From Portulaca oleracea (Eukaryota > Streptophyta > Magnoliopsida > Caryophyllales > Portulacaceae), in NCBI GenBank assembly GCA_029582165.1, contig CM055888.1, positions 35,139,408-35,203,407 on the forward strand: a stretch of DNA of 64,000 bases. Reading direction: 5' to 3'. Shown one piece after another: positions 10,412 through 22,046 of the stretch (its first letter is position 1; each line of letters begins with the position of its first letter). A program made the position numbers and the translations under genes. The notes beneath the pieces are model-generated. The model made no database searches. It had not been told where the DNA came from and was given only the letters and a program-made list of their open reading frames with translations.

Positions 10412-13400
10412 AATCATGGAGGGCCTAATGGGAACCAGGCCCATCAAGGTGGACCAAACAATCCCCCACCTCGTCAACAAAATCAGGCACCACGCAACTC
10501 CGGAGGACGAGTATATGTGATGCGAAGGGAGGAAGCTGAAAATGAGGCTGATGTTATCACTGATACTTTCACTCTTTCCTCTTGTAATATTTATGTACTT
10601 TTTGATTCTAGTGCTAGTCACTCTTTTATTTCACCTGGAGTGGTAGAAAAGGCTAAGTTGAGACCATCGGAAGATAGTAAACCCATGACCGTAGCCTTTC
10701 CTGCCGGGACTTCTGTTAGATGCGGAAATTTATACCAAGAGTATCAGTTTGATTTGATGGAGTTCGATGTCATTTTCGGCATGGATCGGCTGTCAAAATT
10801 TAAAGCCCAAATAGACTGCCACAAACAAAAAGTAACCCTATTAAGACAGATGGGAACAAGTTAGTGCACCGTAGTGACCGCCATCTCCAGAGAGTAAGGA
10901 TCATCTCAGCTCTAAAGGCCTAGAAATTGTTAGGGCAAAGATATGAGGGGTATTTGTGCAACGTAGTCGACACTAAGAATGAAGGACCCTCGATAGAAAG
11001 TCTTCCAATAGTGCAAGACTTTTCCAATGTGTTCCCAGAGGAACTTCCTGGAATGCCTCCTCCACGACAAGTGGATTTCTGCATTGATTTAGAGCCTGGG
11101 GCTACCCCTATATCCAAGGCAGCTTATAGGATGGCACCTGCGGAGCTGAAGGAGCTCAAGACACAATTGGATGAATTGTTAGAGAAGGGTTAGATTCGGC
11201 CTAGTACCTCACCATGGGGAGCACCCGTACTCTTTGTAAAGAAGAAATATGGAAGCATGCGACTGTGCATCGATTATCGAGAGCTAAACAAGATTACCAT
11301 CAAGAATCGATGTCCTCTACCTCGCATCGACGACCTGTTCGACCAACTCCGCGGTGCGACAGTGTTTTCCAAGATAAACCTCAGGTCGGGATATCATCAG
11401 TTACGGATTAGAGAAGAGGACATCCCTAAGACTGCGTTTCGAACTTGTGCCACTATGAGTTTGTGGTGATGCCATTCGGACTTACGAATGCTCCAGCAGC
11501 CCTCATGGATTTGATGAATCGAATCTTTGAGTCCTTCTTAGACAAATTTGTGGTGGTGTTCATCGACGACATCCTGGTGTATTCGGAAACTCGAGAAGCG
11601 CATGCAGGTCACCTAAAGCTAGTGTTGGAAACATTAAGGATGAGTTGTATGCAAAGTTCAAAAAGTATGAATTCTGGCTAGGGCACGTAGTGTCTAAAGA
11701 TGGAATAGTAGTAGACCCACAAAAAGTGGAGGCCATAACCAAGTGGCCAACTCCAAAGAATGCTACAAAAGTGAGGAGTTTCCTAGGATTGGCAGGATAT
11801 TATAGGAACATTGTGCATAATTTTTTGAAAATCACAGAGTCGCTGAACAACATTACCAGGAACTCAGTGAAGTTTGTTTGGTCGGAAAAGTGCGAGCAAG
11901 CCTTCCAAGAGTTGAAGCAACGACTTACCTCAGCCCATATACTAGCAATACTTTAAGGAAATGCGGGATTCGTCGTCTATAGTGATGCCTCGCATAATGG
12001 TTTAGGATGCGTGCTGATGCAGGATGGAAAGGTAATCGCCTATGCATTAAGACAACTGAAGACTCATGAAAGGAACTACCCTACCCATGACTTGGAGTTA
12101 GCTGCAATAGTGTTCGCACTCAAAATATGGAGACATTACCTTTTTGGGGTACATTGTGAGGTGTTCACCGACCATCAGAGTTTGAAATACCTCTTCACAC
12201 AGAAGGAGTTAAATCTCCGACAGACCAGATGGCTAGAATTTCTGAAGGACTATGATGTCAACTTGCAGTATCCTCATCCCGAAAAAGCCAACGTCATGGC
12301 TGACGCCTTGGGTCGGAGGCCTTACCCTATCTTAAACCACCTAATAACATTACCACCTGAGTTATGCGAAGAGTTCCGAAGATTAGAAATTAATGTGGTA
12401 ACCTTAGAAAGAAGAGTTGCGTTGAACGTCATGGAGCTGCAACCTACCCTGCTAGAAGAGATAAAAAGCAGTCAAGATATGGATGAGCAACTTAACAAAA
12501 TAAAAGGGGAGGTGCTGCAAGGAAAGTACCCTGGATTTGTGGTCCACGAGGATGGAACCCTTAGATTTCAGAACCATTTATGTGTACCAAACATAAAAGA
12601 GTTGAAGCAGCGAATTTTGGATGAGGGACACAACACACCATATTCAGTGCATCCAGGTGGGATCAAACTCTACAAAGACCTCAAATTGGCATTCTGGTGC
12701 AATAACATGAAGCATGAAAAGGCTGAGTATGTGGCCAAGTGTCTTACCTGCCAACGGGTCAAGGCAGAGCACCAACGACCTGCAGGGTTACTACAACCAT
12801 TAGAAATCCCAGAGTGGAAGTGGGATTCAATCTCCATGGACTTTGTAGTGGGATTGCCCAGAACAAGGAGAAGGAACAACGAAGTATGCGTAATTGTGGA
12901 CCGGTTGACTAAATCAGCCCATTTCCTTGCTATGGCCAACACTTGGACGTTGGACCAATTAGCGCAAGCCTACGTAAGAGAAATTGTACGACTACATGGG
13001 ATCCCGAGCTCTATAGTATCAGACCGAGATACCAGATTCCAGTCGGCATTCTGGAAGAAGCTACAAGAAGCTTTTGGCACAAAACCCAACTTCAATACTG
13101 CATTCCACCCAGCCTCAGATGGTTAGACTGAGAGAACCATTAAGACACTAGAAGATATGTTGAGATCTTGTGCTTTAGACTTTAAGGATTCTTGGGATGA
13201 AGAGCTAACTCTAATTGGGTTATCCTACAACAACAACTTTCATGCTAGTATTGGAATGTCACCATTTGAAGCCTTATACGGAAGGAGATGCATGACTCCT
13301 TTGTGCTGGCAGGATATTGATGATGCTCTGATTATTGGACCTGACTTGATTCAGGCCACGACTCAAAAGGTCCGTGCAATCCAAGACAAGATGAAGGCAA

Positions 13401-13874
13401 CTCAAAGTCGCCAGAAGAGTTACGCCGATAAGAGACGAAGACCAGTGGAATTCGAGGAGGGAGAATATGTGTTCCTAAAAGTCTCACCAACTAAAGGAGT
13501 CATGAAGTTTGGACAATCAGAAAGTTGTCTCCAAGGTACATTGGGCCATACCTCATCTTGGAGCGCATAGGGGAGGTGGCATACAAGCTACAATTACCAG
13601 AGGATTTACCAAGATTACACAATGTTTTTCATGTGTCGCAACTAAGAAAGTACATCTCAGACCCCACTCATGTGATCGAGTCAGAACCCCTACAACTACG
13701 GGAAGACCTAACATATGAGGAACGACCAATTGAAATCCTAGACCGCAGAGAAAAGCGACTTCGCAGGAAAACGATTCCTTTGGTAAAGGTAGGGGAAATC
13801 ACACCATAACTGAGGCTACATGGGAACCTGAGGAAGAAATAAGATCAAAATACCCTCACCTGTTTAACGCATGA
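10412..13874 (+). pseudogene. pol: Tekay pol (protease, RT, RNase H, integrase, chromodomain-like tail), broken
   Basis: Domains are in normal order. The protease has VLFDSSASHSFIS, where the family has D-S-G-A, so an active-site Gly is Ser. The RT shows [27 protein letters not shown] and an intact FIDD box near 11560. RNase H keeps YSDAS, DLELAA, TDHQSL and ADAL. Integrase keeps the HHCC finger and both Asp residues ([12 protein letters not shown]); its Glu follows a TAG (13124-13126). The tail ends TEATWEPEEEIRSKYPHLF before TGA at 13874, as in Tekay chromodomain tails. Breaks: TAG at 10862, 10921 and 11191, frameshifts near 11445 and 11640, an in-frame loss of about six residues after EFWL, TAA at 11954, and frameshifts near 13515 and 13800. 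Confidence 0.9.
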
Positions 13875-13888
13875 GGTAAATGTTAAAG

Positions 13889-13922
13889 TTTCGAGGACGA
13901 AACTTCTTTAAGTGGGAAATTA
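13889..13922 (+). promoter_or_regulatory. Tekay polypurine tract with upstream hairpin
   Basis: TTTAAGTGGGAAA ends just before the 3' LTR and is the likely plus-strand primer. Just upstream TTTCG-AGGA-CGAAA forms a 5-bp stem with a 4-nt loop. Similar stem plus purine-tract arrangements occur in the Athila-like elements of this window. Confidence 0.65.
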
Positions 13923-14770
13923 TGTAAAACCCCGTAAAATTTTATATATTTATATTTACTGATTTATTTATTTATTTAATTTTATTATTTTTTATGTGTT
14001 GTAAATTTTTATTCTTATTTTTATTCTTTTTATTATTATCTATTTATAAACTCGAGCTCATAGGTTCAGGGGAGTGTACCAAGGGTAAGTTAGTCTTTTT
14101 ACTAACAAGGGGCAAAAGGTTCTTTTATTGCGTGGTTTTGAATAGTTTTGCACGTGTAAAATATAGCTTGACTTAATAGTTAAGGAGTGGGGGATGTATC
14201 TGATGTTCTACGCAAGGGAAAACAAAGAGCCTATCCTAATAACTCCTACATTAAATATAAGTTTAAGTAAAGATTAGGGGCATGTATTTGGGATTAGAAG
14301 AGTAGTATAAATACTCATCTTCCTCTCACAAAGGAACGCCCCACTCTCACTCAACATTTTTCACTATATCATCCTCTCCCTCTCACTCTCTCTCTTGAAA
14401 CTCACCACCTCCGACTACCCTACTACCACCCCCCTCAGGCCACCATAGTCGCCGGCGACCCCTAGGCTGCCGTCATATCCACCGTCTGCTTCCGCCGCAA
14501 ACTCAACCGTCCTCCTCTATTTCCCGAACCCGGTACGCAACACCAATGCCACCACTATCCGCCCTACTGCCGCCCAACTCCTACCACCTACGACGCCGAA
14601 AACCCCCGCCACCGCAGTCGTTCTCACCCGCCGCCGCAGCACCCACTGCCGCCTAGTCATTCGTCACTCACGTAAATTTTCTAAAACCGAACACTCTGTT
14701 TTTCCCGAACGTATACTGTATGTGCATGCTACTATGCATTCCTTAAATACTAATCTCCTTATTATTATTA

Positions 14771-15049
14771 CTCCCTCCGTCCCAAAATATTTGTCCTCTT
14801 TGATTTAGCACGCATTTTAAGAAACATCAAGAAATTAATCTTAATTAGCAATAAAATATTAATAATACCTTTAGTTTTAAATTCAAAACTACTATTTATA
14901 CTTTCCCTCTCATATTTAAATATTTTTAAAATTCAAACTAAGGGTATTTTAGTAATTTCAATAAAATAAAAGTTTCTATTTTAGGAAAATGGACATAATT
15001 TTGGGACATCCAGAAATGGAATAGTGGACAAATAAATTGAGACGTAGGG

Positions 15050-15051
<2 letters not shown>
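14771..15051. mobile_element. Stowaway-type (Tc1/mariner) MITE, 281 bp
   Basis: The left end is CTCCCTCCGTCCCAAAATAT and the right end is its degenerate inverse, finishing GACGTAGGGAG. It is flanked by TA on both sides (14769-14770, 15052-15053). CTCCCTCCGTCCC is the hallmark Stowaway terminus. It sits in an ATT tract; the same place in the 5' LTR (about 6609) lacks it. Confidence 0.9.
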
Positions 15052-15105
<54 letters not shown>

Positions 15106-15140
15106 GATTATTATTATTATTATTATTATTACTACTACAA
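15052..15140. repeat. ATT microsatellite
   Basis: A long ATT tract follows the Stowaway element and probably derives from the tract into which it inserted. Ile/Tyr runs in translations here are artefacts. Confidence 0.85.
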
Positions 15141-15214
15141 CTACTACTATTTTCACGTAAGTTTTCCTCAACCCAGCTCTGTGATGTACGTGTACTGCTA
15201 CTGCTACTGCATGT

Positions 15215-15939
15215 TCTCGATCACTATCAGGGTCCTTATTTGAAAATTTTAATTCACTATCAACCTTCTCGATTGCTTCCTCACTAATAATATCAACTGA
15301 ATCATGATGAATACTATCTTCACACTTAGTATCTAACCCAGAAGTCTCACTCACCTCAAACCCTGTCGATTGAGAAAAAGGTAAGGGACTATCATGAAAA
15401 TTAAGAACACCATCGGTAGTGTTTTCAGGTAAACTAGAATAAGAAGAAACATCTAGACTGACTTCTAAAGGAGAGGCGGACTTGCTATCATCACATATTC
15501 CATCATTAAAATTAGAACTAGGGTCATTGGCCTACAACAAGTCCATCAAGTCAGCAAATTGAGCAACCCTAGGGCAAGCAGAATCATCATGCTCAGAAGA
15601 ATGACATAAAGTACAAGCGATTGAATTATGAGATTGCACATAGGAATTAGCATGAAAAGCACAAGGATTAGGGTACTCAAATAGACAATTAGAAGTTTCA
15701 AACTTATAGGTGTCTTGTGCTAGCAATTCAAGTAATTTCATAGCTTCATCAAAAGGTTTATCACGAAGACCTAAATAATTCAGAAGATTATGAGTCTCTA
15801 CATTCACTCCTTCAAAAACAATATCAAGAAGTTCAGGTTCTCCTAACGCGATATGATCTGGAACAGGAGCAGCAAATAGTCGCTCAAAAAATTGCCAAAA
15901 TAACTCACGTTCGAATTGAGGAGTACAAAGAATTGTCAT
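15215..15939 (-). pseudogene. Athila-like gag with CCHC knuckle and acidic tail, truncated
   Basis: From ATG 15939 the protein has FERELFWQFFERLF, then EGVNVETHNLLNYLG, DEAMKLLELLAQDTYKFE and a CCHC zinc knuckle, CTLCHSSEHDDSAC. The pattern ..EGxNxET..L..Y....DEA..LLE..A.D.Y matches the C-terminal half of Athila-type gag; the N-terminal half is absent. A TAG at 15534-15532 is followed in the same frame by an acidic Ser/Asp-rich tail (ETSGLDTKCEDSIHHDSVD). The frame is lost at the junction with Tekay. It is homologous to the larger protein at 32111-30357. It probably binds nucleic acid; the role of the tail is unknown. Confidence 0.7.
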
Positions 15940-16054
15940 AGTTTTTAGATTTTTTTTAAAAAATTAATTTTTATTATTTTTTAGGGTTTAAAGAAAAGCA
16001 ATAAAAACCTAGTTAGCCAGAGTGCGTTCGTCTAATGGCAGTTGGGGAAACAAG

Positions 16055-16072
16055 TCACCGGCAACAGCGCTA
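16055..16072 (-). other. Primer binding site, degenerate tRNA-Asp type
   Basis: The plus strand TCACCGGCAACAGCGCTA differs at three positions from the tRNA-Asp end TCCCCGGCAACGGCGCCA. It lies 6 bp from the LTR, as in Athila-1. Confidence 0.7.
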
Positions 16073-16078
16073 AAAACT

Positions 16079-17591
16079 TGACAGACCTAAACGTATCAGG
16101 TCTGTGTACCGCAAGTGTACGGGTCTGTGTAGTAATAAAAACTTGTGTTCAACTACGCACTAAACTAGTTCACTACAAAGGCTGCTAGGTCGTCCAAATA
16201 GGTTGTGGTAATGATTTATAAAACTAAACAAAGAAAGTAGGAAATTAAAGGATTTTAACAGCTAATTAAAAGTGTTCATGGGAATCCACTCTAGTCAGTC
16301 AATCAATTAATCAACAATCCCGGTGTAAATTGATAAAAGGATAATTCGGAGTCTATAATTTTTTTAGGCCCTTTCACATCAATATTTCCATTCGAAGTGA
16401 GTTACAGTGATTACACTAAACATTTTTCTAACTATTTAATCTAATCAAAGATAAGAACTGATTATAACCGACCCTAGGCAAGAATCATTATTTCTAACTA
16501 TTTTCTAAGCCTATTCAATCTACGTCTTTCCAATTCAAGATTCAAACTTTCGTCATATTATCAAGAATCTAATACCAAATAAATGGCGGTTAGCCAGATT
16601 TTACTATGACAGGAAAATCACGAAGATCAAACGAATAAAGAGAATAACTTCACACCGAGACTTTATTCAAAATCAATCAAAAGACATCGAGTTTATACCC
16701 AAACAAAGGGATTAGCTATTATGATAATAAAAACTAGGAAAATGGTAATAAAAACTGAATAACAAGACATAATAAAAATAGAGAAATAACCAAACATCCG
16801 AATTCGATCTCCTCGTGTCACTCGCTTCGATCTCCTTCTCCTCCTCTTTTTTTCCTAAACTAACAAAGGGATTAGCAAACGCTGCAAGCGTGTTTTGGGG
16901 ATTGACAGTCTGCCCTTGGCGCTGCCAGCGGGCTTGTAGCCGCTGCCAACGTTTCTCAATGATGTTGGGCGCTGTTGGCTGAAGCTGGGCGCTGCTGTTG
17001 TGCGTTGCTGATTGGAGCTGTGGGCTGCAGCTGTACGTGAAGAGACGCTGTCAATGGAGAGCTTGCACGCTGGGTGAGGTGAATCATGCTTGGGTGCTGA
17101 TGGAAACACACGCTACTGAAGGTGTGTTGAGCGATGATCAACAGTGATGATCATGATGCATGGTATTGTTCCTCATTTGCTGCTGGAATTACATGTTGAT
17201 CGGTGGATTTTGGCTGCTTGCTCTTTCCTTGCAGCTGGGCATCACGCGTGGTACTGTTGGGCCGAGAAATTTAATTGGGCCACCTTGCTTGTGCGTGACT
17301 TCCCCTTTCTCTTTTACTTCTTTTCTTTCTTCATAAATTTCACTTCTTTAATTTCCTTTCTTCAATTTCCTTTTCTCAATCTCCTATGTAATTTCTTCTC
17401 TATTTTCTTTTTTTTTTTTGGTTTTTAGGGAATTTTTACTAAAATCTGCAAAACAAGCCAATTCCTAACTAAGTAAAGAATATTACAGAATTTAATATAA
17501 AAACAGTAGATTATATTAGAAAATCGACTAAAATATACAAGTTAAATACCTAAAAATACCTAAAAAAATACTATATACAATTCACTTGTCA
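16079..17591 (-). repeat. LTR of NA-15 (1513 bp)
   Basis: The minus strand starts TGACAAGTGAATTG at 17591 and ends GTCTGTCA at 16079. It resembles the Athila-1 LTR in the half nearest the primer site. A GC-rich stretch at 16,880-17,110 repeats a GCTGCCAGCG / GGCGCTG motif, in the place where Athila-1 has its GCG palindromes. No convincing TATA box was found. Confidence 0.75.
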
Positions 17592-18104
17592 CTTCCACCA
17601 CTGGGTTTACTTTGTGAACCAAGATAATTAACCTTTATAGATAAATGGGCCCAACCACTGGGTTAACCATAACTTTTGAGGTTAATTAGCCTAGTTGTTA
17701 ACATGACTCTTCTCAGCCCAATGATTACTATATGGACTAAGACAACATCTCTAAACTTGGGTCGACTCTTTACAACAAAAGAAAACACGTAGCATATAAC
17801 ATACATATGAACAAGGGTACCCTAAACCAATGTTCTATGTAAAAAAGGGTTTATTGGCAGGATAAGGCTTATCGGCTCATGTACTCGCCCCGACTTGAAT
17901 GTGTGGGGTGTTGCTCTTGGAGGCTCGTGTGGAGACCTCGTAGAGTGGTGTATGAGTGGATGTGGTGACTAAGGGTCTCTCGGTTTAAGAGGACCAATTG
18001 AGTATAGCCGGTCCGGCATCCCATGGGTTATTTTTGTAGTTATAAAGAAAACCCCAACTGCCGCTTTAAGTGCAACCTAGCCGACATATGTGACTAGGAG
18101 GTAG
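17592..18104 (-). mobile_element. Tat leader fragment (minus orientation)
   Basis: It contains the GGGCCCAACCACTGGGTTAA and GATTACTATATGGACTA leader units seen at 4030-4830, then sequence resembling the primer-site-proximal leader. It is cut on both sides by other elements. No coding sequence. Confidence 0.55.
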
Positions 18105-18424
18105 TGTAGATACCGGATTTTGTACCGAGAGATGTGTACAAACCGGGAACAACAAGAAAAGAGGCTAGAAGGAAAGTAAAGCCACCGGGCCTCCATCAAT
18201 AAAGAGCCATCGGGCCAACCCATCACAAAAGCATTCATTTTTCACCTTTCCACATACATATGCGCACCATTTCAAATCCCATTTTTTCCTCAAGTCTCAA
18301 TGGCCTCGTTTCTTTTGATGAGAGTAAAGTACACATACTATGCTTTCCAACGCCTTTTGAGTCGCCTAAATCAGAGTCCGGATGAAGAAATTATGGTCGT
18401 TCGAAGTTGCAGTTTGCCAGTTAC

Positions 18425-18776
18425 AAAGGCTAAGCGGCCTACGCCAACTCCCATGCCTAGGAACCAGGCCAAGCAAGCAATTCCGGCCCATAATAAAATG
18501 CAAGGGCCGCTTAGCCTTTAACATTTAAACATCGGTCCATTGCTGACTGCCAAGTCAGCAATCTGTGTGTTTAAATGCCATAGGCCGCTTAGCCTTTGGC
18601 ATTTTATTTGATTTTTGGCGCCAGAATCAGCCCCGCCATCCCTTGATCTCAGCTTTGACATTTGACTCTTGATCACGACGTAAGTCAAGTGGCCTACAAT
18701 CATTCATATTGAGGGCATGATCCTTGGGACATGTTCCCTCCTTCCATCCTCATCAACTCTCATCCACCTATAAATA
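18425..18776 (+). promoter_or_regulatory. Tat-A U3: AGGC...GCCT motifs and TATA box
   Basis: AAAGGCTAAGCGGCCT occurs at 18425-18440 and in inverted orientation at about 18503-18518 and 18581-18597. TATAAATA follows at 18769-18776. This corresponds in position to the AAAACCC...GGGTTTT repeats of Tat-B, though the motif sequence differs. Confidence 0.55.
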
Positions 18777-19211
18777 CCAAACCTCTTCATACCATTCATC
18801 AACAACTTCCATCAACTAATCCTCCATACACTCACTCTCTATCATCTCTATATTGTCATACATTCTCCCTCTTTAATCCTCTCATATAACCATCATCATT
18901 ATCACCTTACTATCATCCACACATCACCTTTCTAGCCATCCTTGCATTCATCCTTTCATCCAAGCAATAAACGAAGGCCAAATCAAGGGATCGATCTTCT
19001 TTTCTACCTTTATCTACTATCTAGCAAGGTTTGCTCTTCTTTGCTATTATATTTAATCATATAATTTACGTTTTAATTCTTATTTGTATTTATTTTATAA
19101 AGAAAACATCATATTCCATGATCAAGAATATAACGTTATGAAATTTATTAAACTTCTCCCCGCTCATTTCATTTTAAGTTCGATTTTAGTAGAGTCTGTT
19201 TTCAAATAGGA

Positions 19212-19242
19212 GAATTCGAGAATTATTTTAATTCTCGAATTC
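19212..19242 (+). other. Hairpin in the transcribed part of the Tat-A LTR
   Basis: A perfect 14-bp stem (GAATTCGAGAATTA with its complement) closes a 3-nt loop. It lies about 440 bp downstream of the TATA box. The Tat-B LTRs have a hairpin at the matching place with a compensatory A-T to G-C exchange. Confidence 0.7.
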
Positions 19243-19829
19243 GTAACCTTACCCCCGGACTTAGAATTTGAGTTCATAGACCAAAGCTATTTCTTTATTT
19301 TGGTTTGTCGATTCCCTTAAATCGACTGGCGACTCTTTCTCTTTTATAAACCTTTTTTATTATTAAAAAAACACGTTATACTCAAAAATTATTATTAATG
19401 ATTTTACACTTCATTTTATAGATTAAGGAACCGGCCAAGAGAAAAGGGCCTGGAAAATGGCATAGGTCGCATGATCTTTGCCATTTTCTACCCATTTTCC
19501 CTTGGGTTGAGGACGGATAGGCCCATCCAAGGAATTGTCAAAGGTCAACCGGCCTATGACTCTCCTAGGTGGGCCTCATCTTTCCTCTTCGACCCAAGTT
19601 TATGGATGGATTAAGTATAAATCATTGGTAACATATTTTTGGTGTAATTTCGAGTATTTTCATAATTTAAATCGGTCCGTCAATGAATAAAGTTTCATCA
19701 CCCCGAAAACGATTTCCATAAGGTAAAAATATTCTTATTTAATGATTAAGCAACCTTAGTGGGCTCCCGATCATTAAGTAGCGCATCCGAAACGATTTCC
19801 TAAACGAGGATTTTCCGGGTCCTATAGAT

Positions 19830-19846
19830 TGGCGACTCCACTGGGG
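19830..19846 (+). other. Primer binding site, tRNA-Arg type (Tat-A)
   Basis: TGGCGACTCCACTGGGG complements the 3' end of plant tRNA-Arg(ACG), CCCCAGTGGAGTCG plus CCA, from memory. tRNA-Arg priming is known for the Tat/Ogre lineage. Confidence 0.85.
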
Positions 19847-20906
19847 ATTTAAACTTAAAAAGAGGGTAAAACTTGAAAAAAACCGAGTTGATTTGAAATT
19901 GTAAAAGGGAGAAGTTAATTTATTTCACAATTTTATTATTCTTTTAGGCATTTTTTGCATAACGGGCCACTCATCGGGTCTTTTGACACGCTCGCACAAA
20001 GGCGCCGGTTTAGGAAAAACTAGGATTTTTACCCGAGAATTGGTGGCCACTACTATAGCGATGCACTGCACAATCACTCAGCATTTAGACTCTCCTCTCC
20101 CCGTGTTATACTCCAAGGCTTCCTTGAAGTCCGACGAGCAACACCTCACACACTTTACCCACAAAATTTATAAGGGTGAAGTGCACGGAGGCAAGAACAT
20201 GTGGTAGGCCATATTAGCCCAACCATAGAAATCCATGAACATAAAGTCTCACACACTTTACCCACAATCACTCAGCATTTATGTACAAGGGTTGATTATT
20301 TTAATTAATAAATAAAAATGGACTCACCTTAGATGATATGGTATGGCCCTTTACGATGTTCTCTTAACAAAGGTCCAAAAAAATATAACTAAAAGTCCCA
20401 CAAAGTTAATGGATAGCGTCTTAGACTGCATAATAGTCACTAGGCTTGAGTAAATTAATTTATGGATTTAATTAATAAATCCATCACGTTTATGGTCGGC
20501 CTTTTGTCAATTAAGCCTATAAACTAATTATAACTCGCTTATTGTTGGCTTAATTCAGTCCTTCACAACATCCATTTTCCTTGGGTAAATAAAAAAATAT
20601 ATAAAAAAAAGATTAAAAAAACGGGTTGTCAGTCTTGTCGAACATTATTCTAGTCCGCATAATGGCGAATATAGCTTGAGCTGTCTGAGTTGTTGGGGCA
20701 AGTTACAGATTCTCCTTAAAACGGTCGACCTATGGATTGGGCCCATCCGAATTGAGAAACACTGACTTGTGCTTTCCAACTTATGACCAGCTCGCTATAT
20801 TTGACTTTATTCGGCCCTTTATAATCTTCTGTTGTTAGGTCCATATAGAGTTAGGCCATGCACTCCCTAAAAATGGGTGAGTCTCTTGTGTCAAGATAAA
20901 GGTGTC
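19847..20906 (+). other. Tat-A leader, repetitive, non-coding
   Basis: It is homologous to the Tat-B leader (22,679 on) and inverted to Tat-L. It holds two degenerate GGGCC-type units near 20,500 and 20,730 and the start of the GTGAGTCTC units. No credible coding frame. The last five bases (GTGTC, 20902-20906) nearly match TTGTC at 63756-63760, the likely Tat-B target duplication. Confidence 0.65.
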
Positions 20907-21228
20907 TGTAGACACCGGATTTTGTACCGGGAAAAGTGTACAAATCAAGCATAACAAGAAAAGAGACTAGCATGAAAGAAAATCAAAAAGGCCTTCCTCA
21001 ATCAAAAGCTACCGGGCCAATCCACCACAAAAAGCCTTCATTTTCCACCCTTTCCACATACATATTCCCACCATTTCAAATCCCATTTTTTCCACATGTC
21101 TTGTTGGCCCTTTTTCTTTTGATGAGAGTAAAGTAAACATCATAAGCTTTCCAACACCTTTTGAATTGCCTCAATCGGAGTTCGAATGAAAGAGTTATGG
21201 CCGTTCGAAATTGCACTTAGCCAGTTTT

Positions 21229-21567
21229 AAAACCCATGTGGTTTCCAGGTCCAGAAACTTGGCCCAGCAAGCAAGTCCGGCCCAGGAAAGACATCAAAAC
21301 CCACCTGGGTTTTGAGATCAGTAAGACGCGTCGTTTCGAGCAGCCATGTCAGCAATCCGTGGGAAGAGTAAATAAAACCCGCCTGGGTTTTAATTCGTTT
21401 TGGCGCCAAAATTTTTCTTCCCATGCAATCCCATGATCATAGCATACGTGGGTTGACCCCCATTGACCCCATAAAACCCGCTTGGGTTTTGATACGAGAT
21501 TACTTGATTTTTGGGGTATGTCCCCTCCATTTTCCCTCCAAACCTCTCACTCCCTCACCTATAAATA
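21229..21567 (+). promoter_or_regulatory. Tat-B U3: AAAACCC...GGGTTTT palindromes and TATA box
   Basis: AAAACCCGCCTGGGTTTT-type near-palindromes occur at 21229-21244 (decayed), 21296-21313, 21374-21391 and 21473-21490; TATAAATA follows at 21560-21567. Two more copies lie far downstream at 22291-22308 and 22370-22387. The 3' LTR repeats the set (50443-50460, a half-site near 50500, 50572-50589, 50671-50688, TATA 50758-50765, then 63388-63405 and 63467-63484). Confidence 0.65.
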
Positions 21568-22046
21568 CCCTCTCCATTTCACTTTCACCTCATCAACTAT
21601 TCTCATCAACTACCATTATCAATCACCCTCACTCTACCCAAATTTCCACTAACTATTCTCACCATCTATCACCACTATACTCAAAATCTCTCAAAATTCA
21701 ATTACCCATACCTTCTCTTATTCTCCCATAATCATTCTTGTCACATCATTATCCTTACACCATCCTTCTAAATCATTAGCATACTACCATCCAAGTCACA
21801 AATCAAGGTCAAGTCAAGGGATCAATTTCCATCTCATCCATCACCTTTAAATAAGGTTCGCTTATTATTGTTATTATCATCATGTAATTTATACTTTAAT
21901 TCCTATACTTGTACATATGTTGTAAAGTAAAAACCGCATTTTATATTACATGTTTTGAATAATAACTTCACGCAATTACCCAAACTTCTCCCCGCTCTCT
22001 TTCTTTTCAATGTCGATTTTAGTAGAGTCTGTTTTCTAACAGGCGG

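Larger units (their letters stand above)
5665..15205 (+). mobile_element. Tekay-1: decayed Tekay/Del-type Ty3/gypsy element
   Basis: The plus-strand order is truncated 5' LTR, tRNA-Met primer site, leader, gag, protease, RT, RNase H, integrase, a C-terminal chromodomain-like tail, polypurine tract and truncated 3' LTR. tRNA-Met priming and the tail sequence point to the Tekay/Del lineage. The 5' LTR lacks about 230 bp at its start, judged from the 3' LTR, and the 3' LTR lacks everything beyond about 15205. No flanking target duplication can exist, and many stops and frameshifts show the element is old. Confidence 0.85.
13923..15205 (+). repeat. Tekay-1 3' LTR (3' end missing)
   Basis: It starts TGTAAAACCCCG after the polypurine tract and follows the 5' LTR from about 14155, including the TATA box at 14306-14313 and the C-rich stretch. 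It holds a Stowaway MITE and a long ATT tract. Similarity to the 5' LTR stops at about 15205, equivalent to about 6700, where a different element begins. Confidence 0.8.
15206..17591 (-). mobile_element. NA-15: truncated Athila-like derivative
   Basis: On the minus strand: LTR (17591-16079), degenerate tRNA-Asp primer site, gag-like ORF (15939 down) and an abrupt end at about 15206 against the Tekay LTR. No pol is present in what remains. Its gag-like protein is related to the one at 32111-30357. Confidence 0.75.
18105..19826 (+). repeat. Tat-A 5' LTR (1722 bp)
   Basis: It starts TGTAGATACCGGATTTTGTA and ends GGGTCCTATA, a one-base change from the CCTACA of the other Tat LTRs. It aligns with Tat-B LTRs at the ends but is clearly diverged in the middle, so Tat-A belongs to a different Tat subfamily. 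Confidence 0.85.
18105..20906 (+). mobile_element. Tat-A, left part: LTR, primer site and leader
   Basis: LTR 18105-19826, tRNA-Arg primer site and about 1.06 kb of leader are followed directly by the LTR of a second Tat element (Tat-B). Leader-type sequence resumes at 63756 after Tat-B, so Tat-B was inserted into Tat-A. The rest of Tat-A is beyond the right edge. Confidence 0.8.

Noticed and set aside
12670..12942. 90-codon minus-strand frame
   Set aside because: Antisense shadow of the Tekay integrase.
14938..15354. 138-codon minus-strand frame with an Ile run
   Set aside because: Only its start belongs to a real (gag-like) frame; the remainder crosses the junction into the ATT tract and the Stowaway MITE.
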